From Paenibacillus planticolens (GTDB lineage Bacteria; Bacillota; Bacilli; Paenibacillales; NBRC-103111), in contig NZ_WHNZ01000039.1 of the NCBI RefSeq assembly GCF_013141725.1, positions 248,001 to 312,000 of the forward strand: a DNA stretch of 64,000 nucleotides, read 5' to 3'. Made by a program: the position numbers and the translations under genes. Below, in pieces: positions 42,939 through 50,210 of this stretch (position 1 is the stretch's first letter; every line of letters starts with the position of its first letter). A model generated the notes under the pieces. It made no database searches. It saw only the letters and a list, made by a program, of their open reading frames with translations, and was not told the DNA's origin.

Positions 42939-44621
42939 CTATCCGGCATATGCCGCCAAATGTTCAGCAATCGGCCCCAATGCCAGCGCCGGGAAGAACG
43001 TCAGAGCACCAATAACGACAATGATCATGATGAAAATCCCCATAAATAATGGCGTATTCGTGCGCAGCGTGCCCGTCGTTACAGGAACTACCCGTTTCGT
43101 TGCCAGAGAACCTGCAATAGCTAGCATGACGATAATGGAAATATAGCGACCAAACAGCATCACCATGCCAATGCCCAAGTTATAGAAGTTCGTATTTGCG
43201 CTCAGCCCGCCAAAAGCAGATCCGTTATTGGCCGCACCTGACGTGAAAGCATACAGCACCTCGGATAATCCGTGCATCCCCTGATTGGAAATCGATGCTA
43301 TGGATTCAGGGCGAAGCAGCGCCCACGCCGTCGGCGCCAAAATAATCAGCGGATGAACCAGAATGGCGATAGCCGCTAATTTCACTTCTTTGCCTTCGAT
43401 TTTCTTCCCCAAAAACTCAGGCGTGCGCCCCACCATCAGTCCGCAAATAAAAACTGCCAAGATCATATACAGCAGCCCGTTTAACAGGCCGACCCCTTTG
43501 CCGCCGAACACATTATTGAGCATCATTTCAGCAAATGGAGCGATGCTTCCCAGCGGTGTGAGCGATTCATGCATCGCATTCACGCTGCCTGTTGTCGCCG
43601 CCGTGGTAACGGCTGTAAACAAGGCTGTCTGAGACAGTCCGAAGCGAACTTCTTTGCCTTCCATGTTGCCATGTACGCCTAAAGCATCTACGGCAGGAAC
43701 GCCTCTGTACTCGGCATAGAACACCGTAGCGACCATAACCAAGAAGATGATGCCCATGGCAGCGAAAATCGTCCAGCCTTGCTTCTTGTCCTTAACCATG
43801 AGGCCGAATGCGTACACCAGCGATGTAGGCAGCAGCATCATGCACACGATATGGAGCAGGTTGGAGACCGGCGTAGGATTCTCAAAAGGGTGGGCCGCAT
43901 TCGTCCCGAACCATCCGCCACCGTTCGTACCGATATGCTTGATCGACTCCAGCGAAGCGACCAATCCCCGCGTTATCGTTTGCCCGGCTCCTTCAATGGT
44001 AGTGGCTTGAACTGCCCCCAGCAGGGTTTGCGGAACGCCTTGAAAAACAAGGACAAGGGCAACAATGAAGCTTAAGGGCAGAAATACGCGAGTAATCGCT
44101 CTGGTTAGATCGACATAGAAGTTGCCCAAATTATCTTGACGGCCAATCAGACCGCGGATAAAGGCTACAGCCACTGAGAAGCCCGTTGCCGCCGATGTAA
44201 ACATCAGGAACGTTATGGCCACCATTTGCGAGAAATAGGACAATGCGTTCTCACCGCTGTAAGCCTGCCAGTTGGTATTGGTCATGAAGGAAACGGCCGT
44301 GTTAAAAGCTAATGCCGGAGGCATGTTGCCGATGCCGTCCGGATTAAGCGGCAAATATTTTTGCAACCGAAATACCGCATACACGAGGAGCAGCATTACA
44401 AAGTTAACTAATAGTACGGTTCCCAGATACTTTTTCCAACCCATCGCTTCCTTCTCATTAACACCCATCAACCGATAGGCCGCACGCTCGCAAGGAGCAA
44501 AAAGACGATCAAGACCAGTCTTCTCCTGCCCGAATACTTTCACCAAGTAACTGCCCACGGGTTTCACCAGAAGCATGATAATCCCCAGTGTGATGACTAC
44601 TTGCAACAATCCCATCCCCAT
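42939..44621 (-). CDS. kdpA: KdpA, K+-binding channel-like subunit
   Basis: This 560-residue membrane protein has the KdpA pattern with four pore-like repeats (AVSFMTNTNWQAYSGEN, GTNGGGWFGTNAAHPFENPTP, TAATTGSVNAMHESLTP and AANNGSAFGGLSANTNFYN), which line the selectivity filter in known KdpA. GGGGGAG precedes the ATG by 8 bases. It follows kdpF by 24 bases and precedes kdpB by 23 bases. Confidence 0.97.
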   Translation of the reverse strand: MGMGLLQVVITLGIIMLLVKPVGSYLVKVFGQEKTGLDRLFAPCERAAYRLMGVNEKEAMGWKKYLGTVLLVNFVMLLLVYAVFRLQKYLPLNPDGIGNMPPALAFNTAVSFMTNTNWQAYSGENALSYFSQMVAITFLMFTSAATGFSVAVAFIRGLIGRQDNLGNFYVDLTRAITRVFLPLSFIVALVLVFQGVPQTLLGAVQATTIEGAGQTITRGLVASLESIKHIGTNGGGWFGTNAAHPFENPTPVSNLLHIVCMMLLPTSLVYAFGLMVKDKKQGWTIFAAMGIIFLVMVATVFYAEYRGVPAVDALGVHGNMEGKEVRFGLSQTALFTAVTTAATTGSVNAMHESLTPLGSIAPFAEMMLNNVFGGKGVGLLNGLLYMILAVFICGLMVGRTPEFLGKKIEGKEVKLAAIAILVHPLIILAPTAWALLRPESIASISNQGMHGLSEVLYAFTSGAANNGSAFGGLSANTNFYNLGIGMVMLFGRYISIIVMLAIAGSLATKRVVPVTTGTLRTNTPLFMGIFIMIIVVIGALTFFPALALGPIAEHLAAYAG

Positions 44622-44645
44622 AGTAGGTTCTCCCCCTGCTTACGT

Positions 44646-44723
44646 TTAAAATTTCTCCGGTTTTACCAAAACAAAACCGAGATATACCATGATAGCTGCT
44701 GCAATAATTCCAATAACAATCAC
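44646..44723 (-). CDS. kdpF: KdpF, small subunit
   Basis: This 25-residue membrane peptide starts with a GTG preceded by AGGAGG at 7 bases. It reads as one hydrophobic helix (IVIGIIAAAIMVYLGFVLV) ending KPEKF, the classic KdpF C-terminal motif, and lies directly before kdpA. KdpF stabilises the transport complex in known systems. Confidence 0.92.
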   Translation of the reverse strand: MIVIGIIAAAIMVYLGFVLVKPEKF

Positions 44724-44752
44724 ATGATTGCCTCCTCTGCGTTAGCATGTGC

Positions 44753-44839
44753 TCATGCTTTTTCGCAATATTTGAAAAAAACCCAAAAGCCAAGAAAGGT
44801 TACTGCGATGACGATGACAATCGTTACATCGTTGTACAT
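44753..44839 (-). CDS. 28-residue membrane miniprotein upstream of kdpF
   Basis: An ATG with GGAGG 6 bases before it opens a 28-codon frame: Met-Tyr-Asn-Asp, a single hydrophobic helix (VTIVIVIAVTFLGFWVFF) and KYCEKA at the end. It lies 10 bases after the RCK-like gene and 29 bases before kdpF. It does not end with the PEKF-type motif, so it is not a second KdpF in the obvious sense. I do not recognise a family. The perfect ribosome binding site and the operon position make it a real gene. Confidence 0.8.
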   Translation of the reverse strand: MYNDVTIVIVIAVTFLGFWVFFKYCEKA

Positions 44840-44849
44840 AACGCACCTC

Positions 44850-45266
44850 CTAATGAAATCCGGGCGATCCCAGCAGAAACCTGACATCACCATTTTTAGA
44901 ATAAATGACATAATCCGCGCCTAGCCCTTTGTAAATTAATCTCGGATTTACGCTTTGGGTGACCACATAAATAGGCTTTGAAGTCCACCTGCGGCAAATT
45001 TGGAGATACCGGCAGCTGAGCGGCAAACTCTCCTCGAACAGAATGACGTTCCCGATCGGGCAGTCCGGCATATTCGTGGCCCAAGGTTCCAATGTATCCA
45101 CTTGGATGATGTGTTCCACGCCCTGTGCCTCCAGCCTGCGCTTATTGGGCTTGTTGTTGGTTAGCGCAATAAACGGCATTCCGGCCAGCTTTACCTGTGC
45201 CATAAACGCCTCGCCTGCCTTCGTCGGCGCAGCTATGAGCAGCGAATCGCTTTGCATGACTTTCAT
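44850..45266 (-). CDS. Small Rossmann-like protein, RCK_N/TrkA_N-like, at the head of the kdp genes
   Basis: This 138-residue soluble protein begins SDSLLIAAPTKAGEAFMAQ, where TrkA-N/RCK domains have IIGxGxxG. It then has NKRRLEAQGVEHIIQVDT and, near the end, KPIYVVTQSVNPRLIYKGLGADYVIY. The last two stretches match the later part of RCK_N domains, which gate K+ channels and transporters (KtrA, TrkA). The Gly motif is degenerate and no RCK_C domain is present. The assignment is an inference. AGGAAAGGAAGCG precedes the ATG. It is followed immediately by the 28-residue gene and kdpFABC. Confidence 0.65.
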   Translation of the reverse strand: MKVMQSDSLLIAAPTKAGEAFMAQVKLAGMPFIALTNNKPNKRRLEAQGVEHIIQVDTLEPWATNMPDCPIGNVILFEESLPLSCRYLQICRRWTSKPIYVVTQSVNPRLIYKGLGADYVIYSKNGDVRFLLGSPGFH

Positions 45267-45300
45267 CGCTTCCTTTCCTGACTCATTGTAACGCCGGACC

Positions 45301-45355
45301 GTATAAAAATGAGGTAAAGAATACCGTGCATACGTATAAAAAAAGCATAAAAATG
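45301..45355 (-). promoter_or_regulatory. Three TTTTTATRC repeats before the RCK-like gene
   Basis: On the minus strand ATTTTTATGC, TTTTTTTATAC and ATTTTTATAC occur at 45355-45345, 45344-45334 and 45310-45301. They are AT-rich direct repeats just upstream of the kdp genes and resemble the T-tract/TTTATAC type of KdpE site described in enterobacteria. They are a candidate KdpE operator. Confidence 0.5.
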
Positions 45356-45362
45356 CGAAGCT

Positions 45363-45779
45363 CTAGAAACAGATATACGCCTCTGAATGATCAAAAACAT
45401 AGGAGCGGTCGGATAGAAAATCCGGTTCTCTTATGCCTGCAGATACATGTCCAAGCTTAACGGACAAATCTAACAGAGCCGATTCCATCATGTGTGTTCG
45501 AACCGCTCCCCATGCTTCCTTTTTCAAATAGACATAGTGCAAGCCATCCTCCAGGGAAAGACCTTTGAGCTTCTGAAATACAGCGGCCCATTGAACGAAA
45601 TCCCCTTTCAGATTGCCGCATGGAATGGCGTAATCTCCTAAACCGCACGTTCCGAGACTGGTTGAGAGAGTAATCATTCCGCAATGACAGCCGCGGTTAT
45701 GCCCGGGCAGCAGCTTATCAGATAACTCATCATCAAAGCGATAACATTCAATTCGGGTAATCTTGCATTCGGGAACCAT
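45363..45779 (-). CDS. Orphan enolase-superfamily N-domain-like protein
   Basis: This 138-residue soluble protein reads like the N-terminal capping domain of mandelate racemase/muconate-lactonising enzymes: CKITRIECYRFDDELS, a CHCGMITLSTSLGTCGLGDYAIPC block in place of the usual 'V.i.T.dG..G.GEa', and TH-MMESALLDLSVKLG for the final helix. No catalytic barrel follows, so it is a lone domain or remnant. Starts are uncertain: ATG 45779, GTG 45782 or GTG 45791. GAGGAG lies 10 bases before the GTG at 45782. It lies between kimA and the kdp genes, behind a leader with a terminator-like hairpin. Confidence 0.6.
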   Translation of the reverse strand: MVPECKITRIECYRFDDELSDKLLPGHNRGCHCGMITLSTSLGTCGLGDYAIPCGNLKGDFVQWAAVFQKLKGLSLEDGLHYVYLKKEAWGAVRTHMMESALLDLSVKLGHVSAGIREPDFLSDRSYVFDHSEAYICF

Positions 45780-45795
45780 CACTAGATTCACACTC

Positions 45796-45950
45796 CTCTT
45801 TTTTGGACAACAAAAAGAAGCCTAAGAACAGAGAATCTCTGCTCCCGGCTTCGGACTTGGCAGCGCCCTTGCGGGGACTCTGCGTTTAGGAACATGCTCT
45901 GAAGTTGATGTTCTGAATATTACGCTCCTGCTGTCCTGAGTGTAAAACGC
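45796..45950 (-). ncRNA. Structured leader with terminator/antiterminator-like pairings
   Basis: On the minus strand a terminator hairpin (GAAGCC ... CAGAG-AAT-CTCTG ... GGCTTC, 45852-45817) is followed by TTTTTG. CTAAACGCAGAG (45889-45878) can pair with CTCTGTTCTTAG (45833-45822), which would take apart the terminator. A further hairpin (GAACAT/ATGTTC, 45913-45890) lies upstream. The element looks like an attenuator or riboswitch for the downstream 138-residue gene. It does not match any riboswitch consensus I can recall, including the ydaO c-di-AMP type. Confidence 0.6.
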
Positions 45951-46285
45951 GATGTGGTCTCTTATTTGGCCTATTTTCGTATTTTTCGTTCGGTGGACGC
46001 GCTTTCAATTTGGAGAGACATTAGTTTCCGCTATTCATGCTTCGGTTTTCTCCCGTTTTCGCCGTTTTTTATCATATTTTTATGGGTTTCCCCGCTTTTC
46101 TTTATGCCATTTTTACAGGGCATCCTTTACACTTGAGGAGGGGATGGCACGTTTGCAAAAAAAGCCTTGAAAGGAAGCTCGCACTCTGATATAACATGCA
46201 AAAAGTACAGGAGATCCTCGAAATTCTGCAAATTAGAAATCTGTCGAATTTGCTGTACTTTTTGCTGGACGCGTCAATCCTGCTC
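45951..46285. other. Intergenic region after kimA with a long stem-loop
   Basis: GCAAAAAGTACAG at 46198-46210 and CTGTACTTTTTGC at 46253-46265 form a perfect 13-bp inverted repeat with a 42-base interior that also partly pairs. It lies just after the kimA stop codon (minus) and may be its terminator. Nothing else is supported; a 72-codon plus-strand frame at 45952 lacks a ribosome binding site. Confidence 0.6.
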
Positions 46286-48118
46286 CTACTTTTTCAAATG
46301 ATAAGGCACCGTCGTCACAATCAGATCCTTCCGGTACAGCAGAAACGCACGGATCAGCAAGCTGGACTGATTATGCAGAGCATGCTGCCAGCTTTTCTTC
46401 GGAATAAACTGCGGAATCACGACCGTTACCCGGAAGTTTGACTCCTTCGCTTTATGTTCCACGGTGTCAATGAACTTCGTCAACGGCTGAATGATGCTCC
46501 GATAGTGAGAATGCAGTGTCACCAACCGCACATCCGGCTGCCAATCCGCCCATTTCTCTTGAAACTGCTTTTCGGTGTCGCGGTCAAAAGCCACATAAAC
46601 CGCAATAATCTGGTCCGGCGACAACGATTTGGCATAGTTCAAAGAATTCTCGACCACATGCGTAATCCCCGCGACAGGCACGATCATCACATTTCCTTCG
46701 ATCGGGACGGCAGGCTCACATGTCGTGATTCGCAGCTGCTCGCCTACGGCCTCATAGTGCCTTTTGATTCTGTGGAACGTATAGACAATCAGGGGGAGGA
46801 AAATAAACACAGGCCAAACCTGCCCCAACTTCGTTATAAAAAAGATCAGCATGACGGTAAAGCTAATCAACGCGCCAATCAGATTGATTGTTAGTTTAAC
46901 AAGCCAACCTTTTGGCTTCTCGCGTACCCACTTGACGAGCATCCCAGTTTGCGCGAGCGTAAAAGGGATGAACACGCCAACGGCATAGAGCGGAATAAGA
47001 TGCTCCGTCCTGCCTTTGAAGGCGATGATCAGAATGATGGACATAATCGACAGGAAAATGATCCCGTTGGAATACCCCAAACGGTCCCCGCGAATCGTGA
47101 ACATTCGGGCGATATATTTGTCCCGGGCCAAATTAACTGCCAGCAGCGGAAATGCCGAATACCCTGTGTTCGCGGCCAGAACAAGAATCATAGCCGTCGT
47201 ACCTTGGATGAAATAATACATATAATTTCTCCCGAACGTTTGAGAGGCAATCTGGGAGACGACCGTTTCCTGCGCTTTAGGCGCGATGCCGTAGGCATAA
47301 GCCAAATACACGATGCCCGAGAACAAAATCGCTAGCAGCAATCCCATAGCCGCTAAGGTTTTGGAGGCATTGTTCGGTCCGGGATCTTTAAAGTTAGGGA
47401 TCGCATTCGAGATCGCTTCAACCCCCGTTAAGGCAGAGCTCCCGGATGCGAAAGCTTTTAATAACAAGAACAGGGTAATGCCGGCGACCGGCGTCCCCAG
47501 AGAAGGATGCATATCCGGCGAGACAGCTCCCGTCATCCCTTTATACAAGCCAGCGCCAATTAATATGAACAAGGCCAAAATAAACAAATACACGGGATAA
47601 GCCAAAATCGAGGCGGACTCTGTGATCCCTCTGAGATTTAAGATCGTGATGGCGACAACGAGCAAGGTGGCGATATCCACATTGTACGGATGAAGCTGTG
47701 GGAAAGCAGAAGTAATGGCATCGGTCCCCGCCGAAATGCTGACCGCAACGGTTAGAATATAATCCACCAGCAAGGAGCCCCCTGCAAGCAAGCCTGCGTT
47801 TACGCCCAGATTTTCCTTCGAAACGACATAGGCTCCTCCCCCATGAGGATAAGCAAAAATAATTTGCCGATAGGACAAAATAAGGGCTAATAAAAGCACC
47901 AGCACACCTACACCGATCGGTATCGAGTACCATAGTGCCACCGTGCTTATCGTGACGAGAACAATTAGAATCTGCTCAGGTCCATAGGCGACCGAAGACA
48001 GCGCGTCAGAGGACAGGATCGCTAGAGCTTTCGTTTTATTCAGTTTTTGCTCCCCTAATTCTGCCGATTTAAGCGGCTGACCGATCAGGAACCTTTTCAA
48101 GGCAGATAATAACATCAT
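46286..48118 (-). CDS. kimA: KimA-type high-affinity potassium:proton symporter
   Basis: This 610-residue protein closely resembles Bacillus KimA (YdaO): KRFLIGQPLKSAELGEQKL at the N-terminus, ILSSDALSSVAYGPEQILI, FAYPHGGGAYVVSKENLG, SISAGTDAITSAFPQLH and TPVAGITLFLLLKAFASG. It has twelve membrane helices followed by a cytoplasmic C-terminal domain. KimA imports K+ with protons. It opens the potassium island and is read in the same direction as kdp. GGTGGTGG precedes the ATG. Confidence 0.95.
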   Translation of the reverse strand: MMLLSALKRFLIGQPLKSAELGEQKLNKTKALAILSSDALSSVAYGPEQILIVLVTISTVALWYSIPIGVGVLVLLLALILSYRQIIFAYPHGGGAYVVSKENLGVNAGLLAGGSLLVDYILTVAVSISAGTDAITSAFPQLHPYNVDIATLLVVAITILNLRGITESASILAYPVYLFILALFILIGAGLYKGMTGAVSPDMHPSLGTPVAGITLFLLLKAFASGSSALTGVEAISNAIPNFKDPGPNNASKTLAAMGLLLAILFSGIVYLAYAYGIAPKAQETVVSQIASQTFGRNYMYYFIQGTTAMILVLAANTGYSAFPLLAVNLARDKYIARMFTIRGDRLGYSNGIIFLSIMSIILIIAFKGRTEHLIPLYAVGVFIPFTLAQTGMLVKWVREKPKGWLVKLTINLIGALISFTVMLIFFITKLGQVWPVFIFLPLIVYTFHRIKRHYEAVGEQLRITTCEPAVPIEGNVMIVPVAGITHVVENSLNYAKSLSPDQIIAVYVAFDRDTEKQFQEKWADWQPDVRLVTLHSHYRSIIQPLTKFIDTVEHKAKESNFRVTVVIPQFIPKKSWQHALHNQSSLLIRAFLLYRKDLIVTTVPYHLKK

Positions 48119-48240
48119 ACCACCACCAATTTTTTAAGTTCTCCCTTAAATTACCCTGTAGCATCGAATAAGAACCAAGGATCCTAATGCCAAGTTTCTA
48201 CAAAAGGAGAGCCGCTTCTAGCTCCGATAAAACGAACAAA

Positions 48241-48268
48241 AAGAGGGCTGCCTGGAAGCAACCCTCTT
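48241..48268 (-). terminator. Terminator of the oxidoreductase gene
   Basis: AAGAGGGCTGC and GCAACCCTCTT form the stem; the minus-strand tail is TTTTTGTTCG-like. It follows the stop codon at 48284. Confidence 0.8.
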
Positions 48269-48283
48269 CTTGTCTATTTTTCC

Positions 48284-48850
48284 TCAAGCCTTGCTGGCCA
48301 TATCTGCTACTTGATCCAACCACGCCTTGCGTGTCGCCTCGTCGGAGCCCGGAACGGACTCGAAAAAGATGTGATACAGCACCTCGAATCCGCAGTACTC
48401 GAAAATTCCTTTGTCAGAAGTCAGCCGGAGCGCCTGCTGCATGCCACTCGCCTCATACTCGGCCAAAGATTTGCCTTGCGTGTTCAGGATGACGACTTTT
48501 TTGCCTTTAAGCAGGCCCATCTGCACCCCGTTCACATACTTATAGGCAAAACCGTAGGAGAAGACGCGCTCAATGTAGCCTTTCATGATAGCTGGCATTC
48601 CCGTCCACCAAATGGGATAAATAAAGGTAATGACATCCGCCCATTTCAAATACGCCTGCTCTTCCAAGACATCTTCACCGATCCCGCCGATGATTTCGCT
48701 GCTTTTGAGCGCTGGCTCGAACCCGATTTCGTATAAATCGCGAACCCTAACGTCATGCCCCTTTTGCTGAAGACCCTCTATAGCTGTTTGTAAAATAGCG
48801 TGATTAAAACTCACTTTAGACGGATGTGCGTAAACAATAAGATGATTCAT
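48284..48850 (-). CDS. NAD(P)H oxidoreductase, flavodoxin-like fold
   Basis: This 188-residue flavoprotein has HLIVYAHPSKVSFNHAIL at the start, the FMN-loop-like FIYPIWWTGMPAIMKGYIERVFSYGFAY, and KKVVILNTQGKS. It belongs to the MdaB/KefF/YwrO-like NAD(P)H:quinone reductases that detoxify quinones. I chose the ATG at 48850 with GAGGAG before it; the frame extends 43 codons further. It lies 77 bases after the TetR gene, with a degenerate operator (48885-48906) in the gap. Confidence 0.92.
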   Translation of the reverse strand: MNHLIVYAHPSKVSFNHAILQTAIEGLQQKGHDVRVRDLYEIGFEPALKSSEIIGGIGEDVLEEQAYLKWADVITFIYPIWWTGMPAIMKGYIERVFSYGFAYKYVNGVQMGLLKGKKVVILNTQGKSLAEYEASGMQQALRLTSDKGIFEYCGFEVLYHIFFESVPGSDEATRKAWLDQVADMASKA

Positions 48851-48884
48851 GGGGAATGCTCCTCTCGAATTCGAATATAATTTA

Positions 48885-48906
48885 TTATTGATTGACCAAT
48901 TACTAA
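48885..48906. promoter_or_regulatory. Second, degenerate TetR operator
   Basis: TAGTAATTGGTCAATCAATA (minus strand, within this range) matches the perfect operator TAGTGATTGATCAATCACTA at 49481-49500 at 17 of 20 positions. It lies between the TetR and oxidoreductase genes. Confidence 0.7.
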
Positions 48907-48927
48907 TATTGAAAAAATTTTTTACGG

Positions 48928-49446
48928 CTATCTCTTTACCATCAAATCCGGCATATCCAGCGCCAACGAAACGTTGCACAGCATACCTCTGGCCAAAAAA
49001 TCAGACGTCCGCGCCTCTGCCTCTTGAATCCCAGCCTCCTCAAAAGCTTGCAGCACGAACTGCTTTACATCGCTCACTCCCTGCTTCATCGCCGCACGGA
49101 TAGGTGCTTCCTGGATCGTCTGCGCCTGCATTTGCAGCAATATCTCATGTCGGTAGGAATGCATAATCCCTTCGTAGGCCTGGGTGAAGCCATCCTCCAG
49201 AAGCTCTGGCGATGCAGTTTCCTTAACATGCTGAAAAGCCTGAAGGATACGCTGCCAGGAGAGTTCAAGAGCGGCTACGAGCAGCGACTCCTTCGTAAAG
49301 AAACGATATACATAGGGCTGTGAGATAGCGGCACGTTCCGCGACCTGTGCAGTGGTTGCACGATAATAACCGAATTCGGCAAACACTTCGACTGCAGCAG
49401 AAATAATATCATTGCGTCTATCGGACGACGTTACGCCTTTAACCAA
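48928..49446 (-). CDS. TetR/AcrR-family repressor of the oxidoreductase operon
   Basis: This 172-residue regulator has an N-terminal TetR helix-turn-helix (DIISAAVEVFAEFGYYRATTAQVAERAAISQPYVYRFFTKESLLVAA) and a ligand-binding C-terminal part. The start is a TTG with AGGAGG 9 bases before it. Its promoter carries a 38-bp perfect palindrome just after the -10, and a degenerate copy precedes the oxidoreductase gene, so it most likely represses both. Confidence 0.92.
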   Translation of the reverse strand: MVKGVTSSDRRNDIISAAVEVFAEFGYYRATTAQVAERAAISQPYVYRFFTKESLLVAALELSWQRILQAFQHVKETASPELLEDGFTQAYEGIMHSYRHEILLQMQAQTIQEAPIRAAMKQGVSDVKQFVLQAFEEAGIQEAEARTSDFLARGMLCNVSLALDMPDLMVKR

Positions 49447-49471
49447 TTGCCGCTGCCTCCTCTCCGTAGAA

Positions 49472-49509
49472 AAGCTCAGTTAGTGATTGATCAATCACTA
49501 ACTGAGCTT
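49472..49509. promoter_or_regulatory. 38-bp perfect palindromic operator
   Basis: The 38 bases are their own reverse complement, centred between 49490 and 49491 (core TAGTGATTGATCAATCACTA). It sits directly after the -10 of the minus-strand TetR promoter, covering the transcription start, as expected for autorepression. Confidence 0.9.
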
Positions 49510-49538
49510 AGTATAAAACACTTGGATGGAAATTGCAA
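49510..49538 (-). promoter_or_regulatory. Sigma-A promoter of the TetR gene
   Basis: On the minus strand TTGCAA (49538-49533) and TATACT (49515-49510) are 17 bases apart, immediately followed by the palindrome. Confidence 0.82.
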
Positions 49539-49586
49539 TGCTTCTCTTGCAGCAACTTCCCCTGCAATCCCCGTGCCATGGTTCTC

Positions 49587-50159
49587 CTAATCGAGCACGG
49601 ACAACGTTGTGTCCACGATGCCTTGCAGTTTCTCCCTGTCGTCCGTGGTTTTCACCAATACTCGCAGCCCTAGCAAGGCATTGTTCAAAAACTGCGAAAG
49701 CTTGACGGCGTCGTGTTGACCGGCAATTTCCCCAGTCTTTTGGGCTAACTGAACAAGCTCCAGCAGATGCGCCTCCGTTTTGGTAAAGCTCAGATTTACC
49801 TTCGCCGCGGCTTCCTCATCATGGATAGCCAACTCCACAGCGGTGTTGACCATTAAACAGCCTTTGGAGGGTTCCTTTTTTCGAATCGCCCGTTCAAACA
49901 TATATCTAATCGCTTGTTTGGGAGAAGTATGTTCATCTGCATGACGGTGTATCGTAGTATCTATGAATTCGTCATACCGGTCGATAACCTTCATAAACAG
50001 CTCATGTTTGCCCCCGAAGGTATCATAGATGCTTCTTCGGTGGACGCCCATTTCCGTGACTAAATCCTGCATGGATGTTTTTTCATAGCCTTTCTCCCAG
50101 AATACGTCCATCGCTTTACCCAGCACGGTGTTGACTTCAAACTCTCTGTTTCTAGCCAT
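49587..50159 (-). CDS. TetR/AcrR-family regulator
   Basis: This 190-residue regulator has the TetR helix-turn-helix (AMDVFWEKGYEKTSMQDLVTEMGVHRRSIYDTFGGKHELF) and a C-terminal part of the kind that follows in the YvdT-like/TetR_C group. AAGGGGGTAGCGT precedes the ATG. It follows the Old Yellow Enzyme gene by 51 bases in the same direction (the enzyme gene is upstream), so it may control that gene or sit in its operon. Confidence 0.9.
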   Translation of the reverse strand: MARNREFEVNTVLGKAMDVFWEKGYEKTSMQDLVTEMGVHRRSIYDTFGGKHELFMKVIDRYDEFIDTTIHRHADEHTSPKQAIRYMFERAIRKKEPSKGCLMVNTAVELAIHDEEAAAKVNLSFTKTEAHLLELVQLAQKTGEIAGQHDAVKLSQFLNNALLGLRVLVKTTDDREKLQGIVDTTLSVLD

Positions 50160-50210
50160 ACGCTACCCCCTTCATACAGAGATTAGTATAGCATTTCGGT
50201 CCTCTTGCAA

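Noticed and set aside
45796..45950. ydaO-type c-di-AMP riboswitch
   Set aside because: Expected because K+ genes often have it, but its conserved blocks (GGGGAACC-like and GTCAGCTAACCTCGTAGGC-like) are not present. Kept as an unclassified leader.
45952..46170. 72-codon plus-strand frame after kimA
   Set aside because: No ribosome binding site and an unusual Phe/Arg-rich sequence in an intergenic region.
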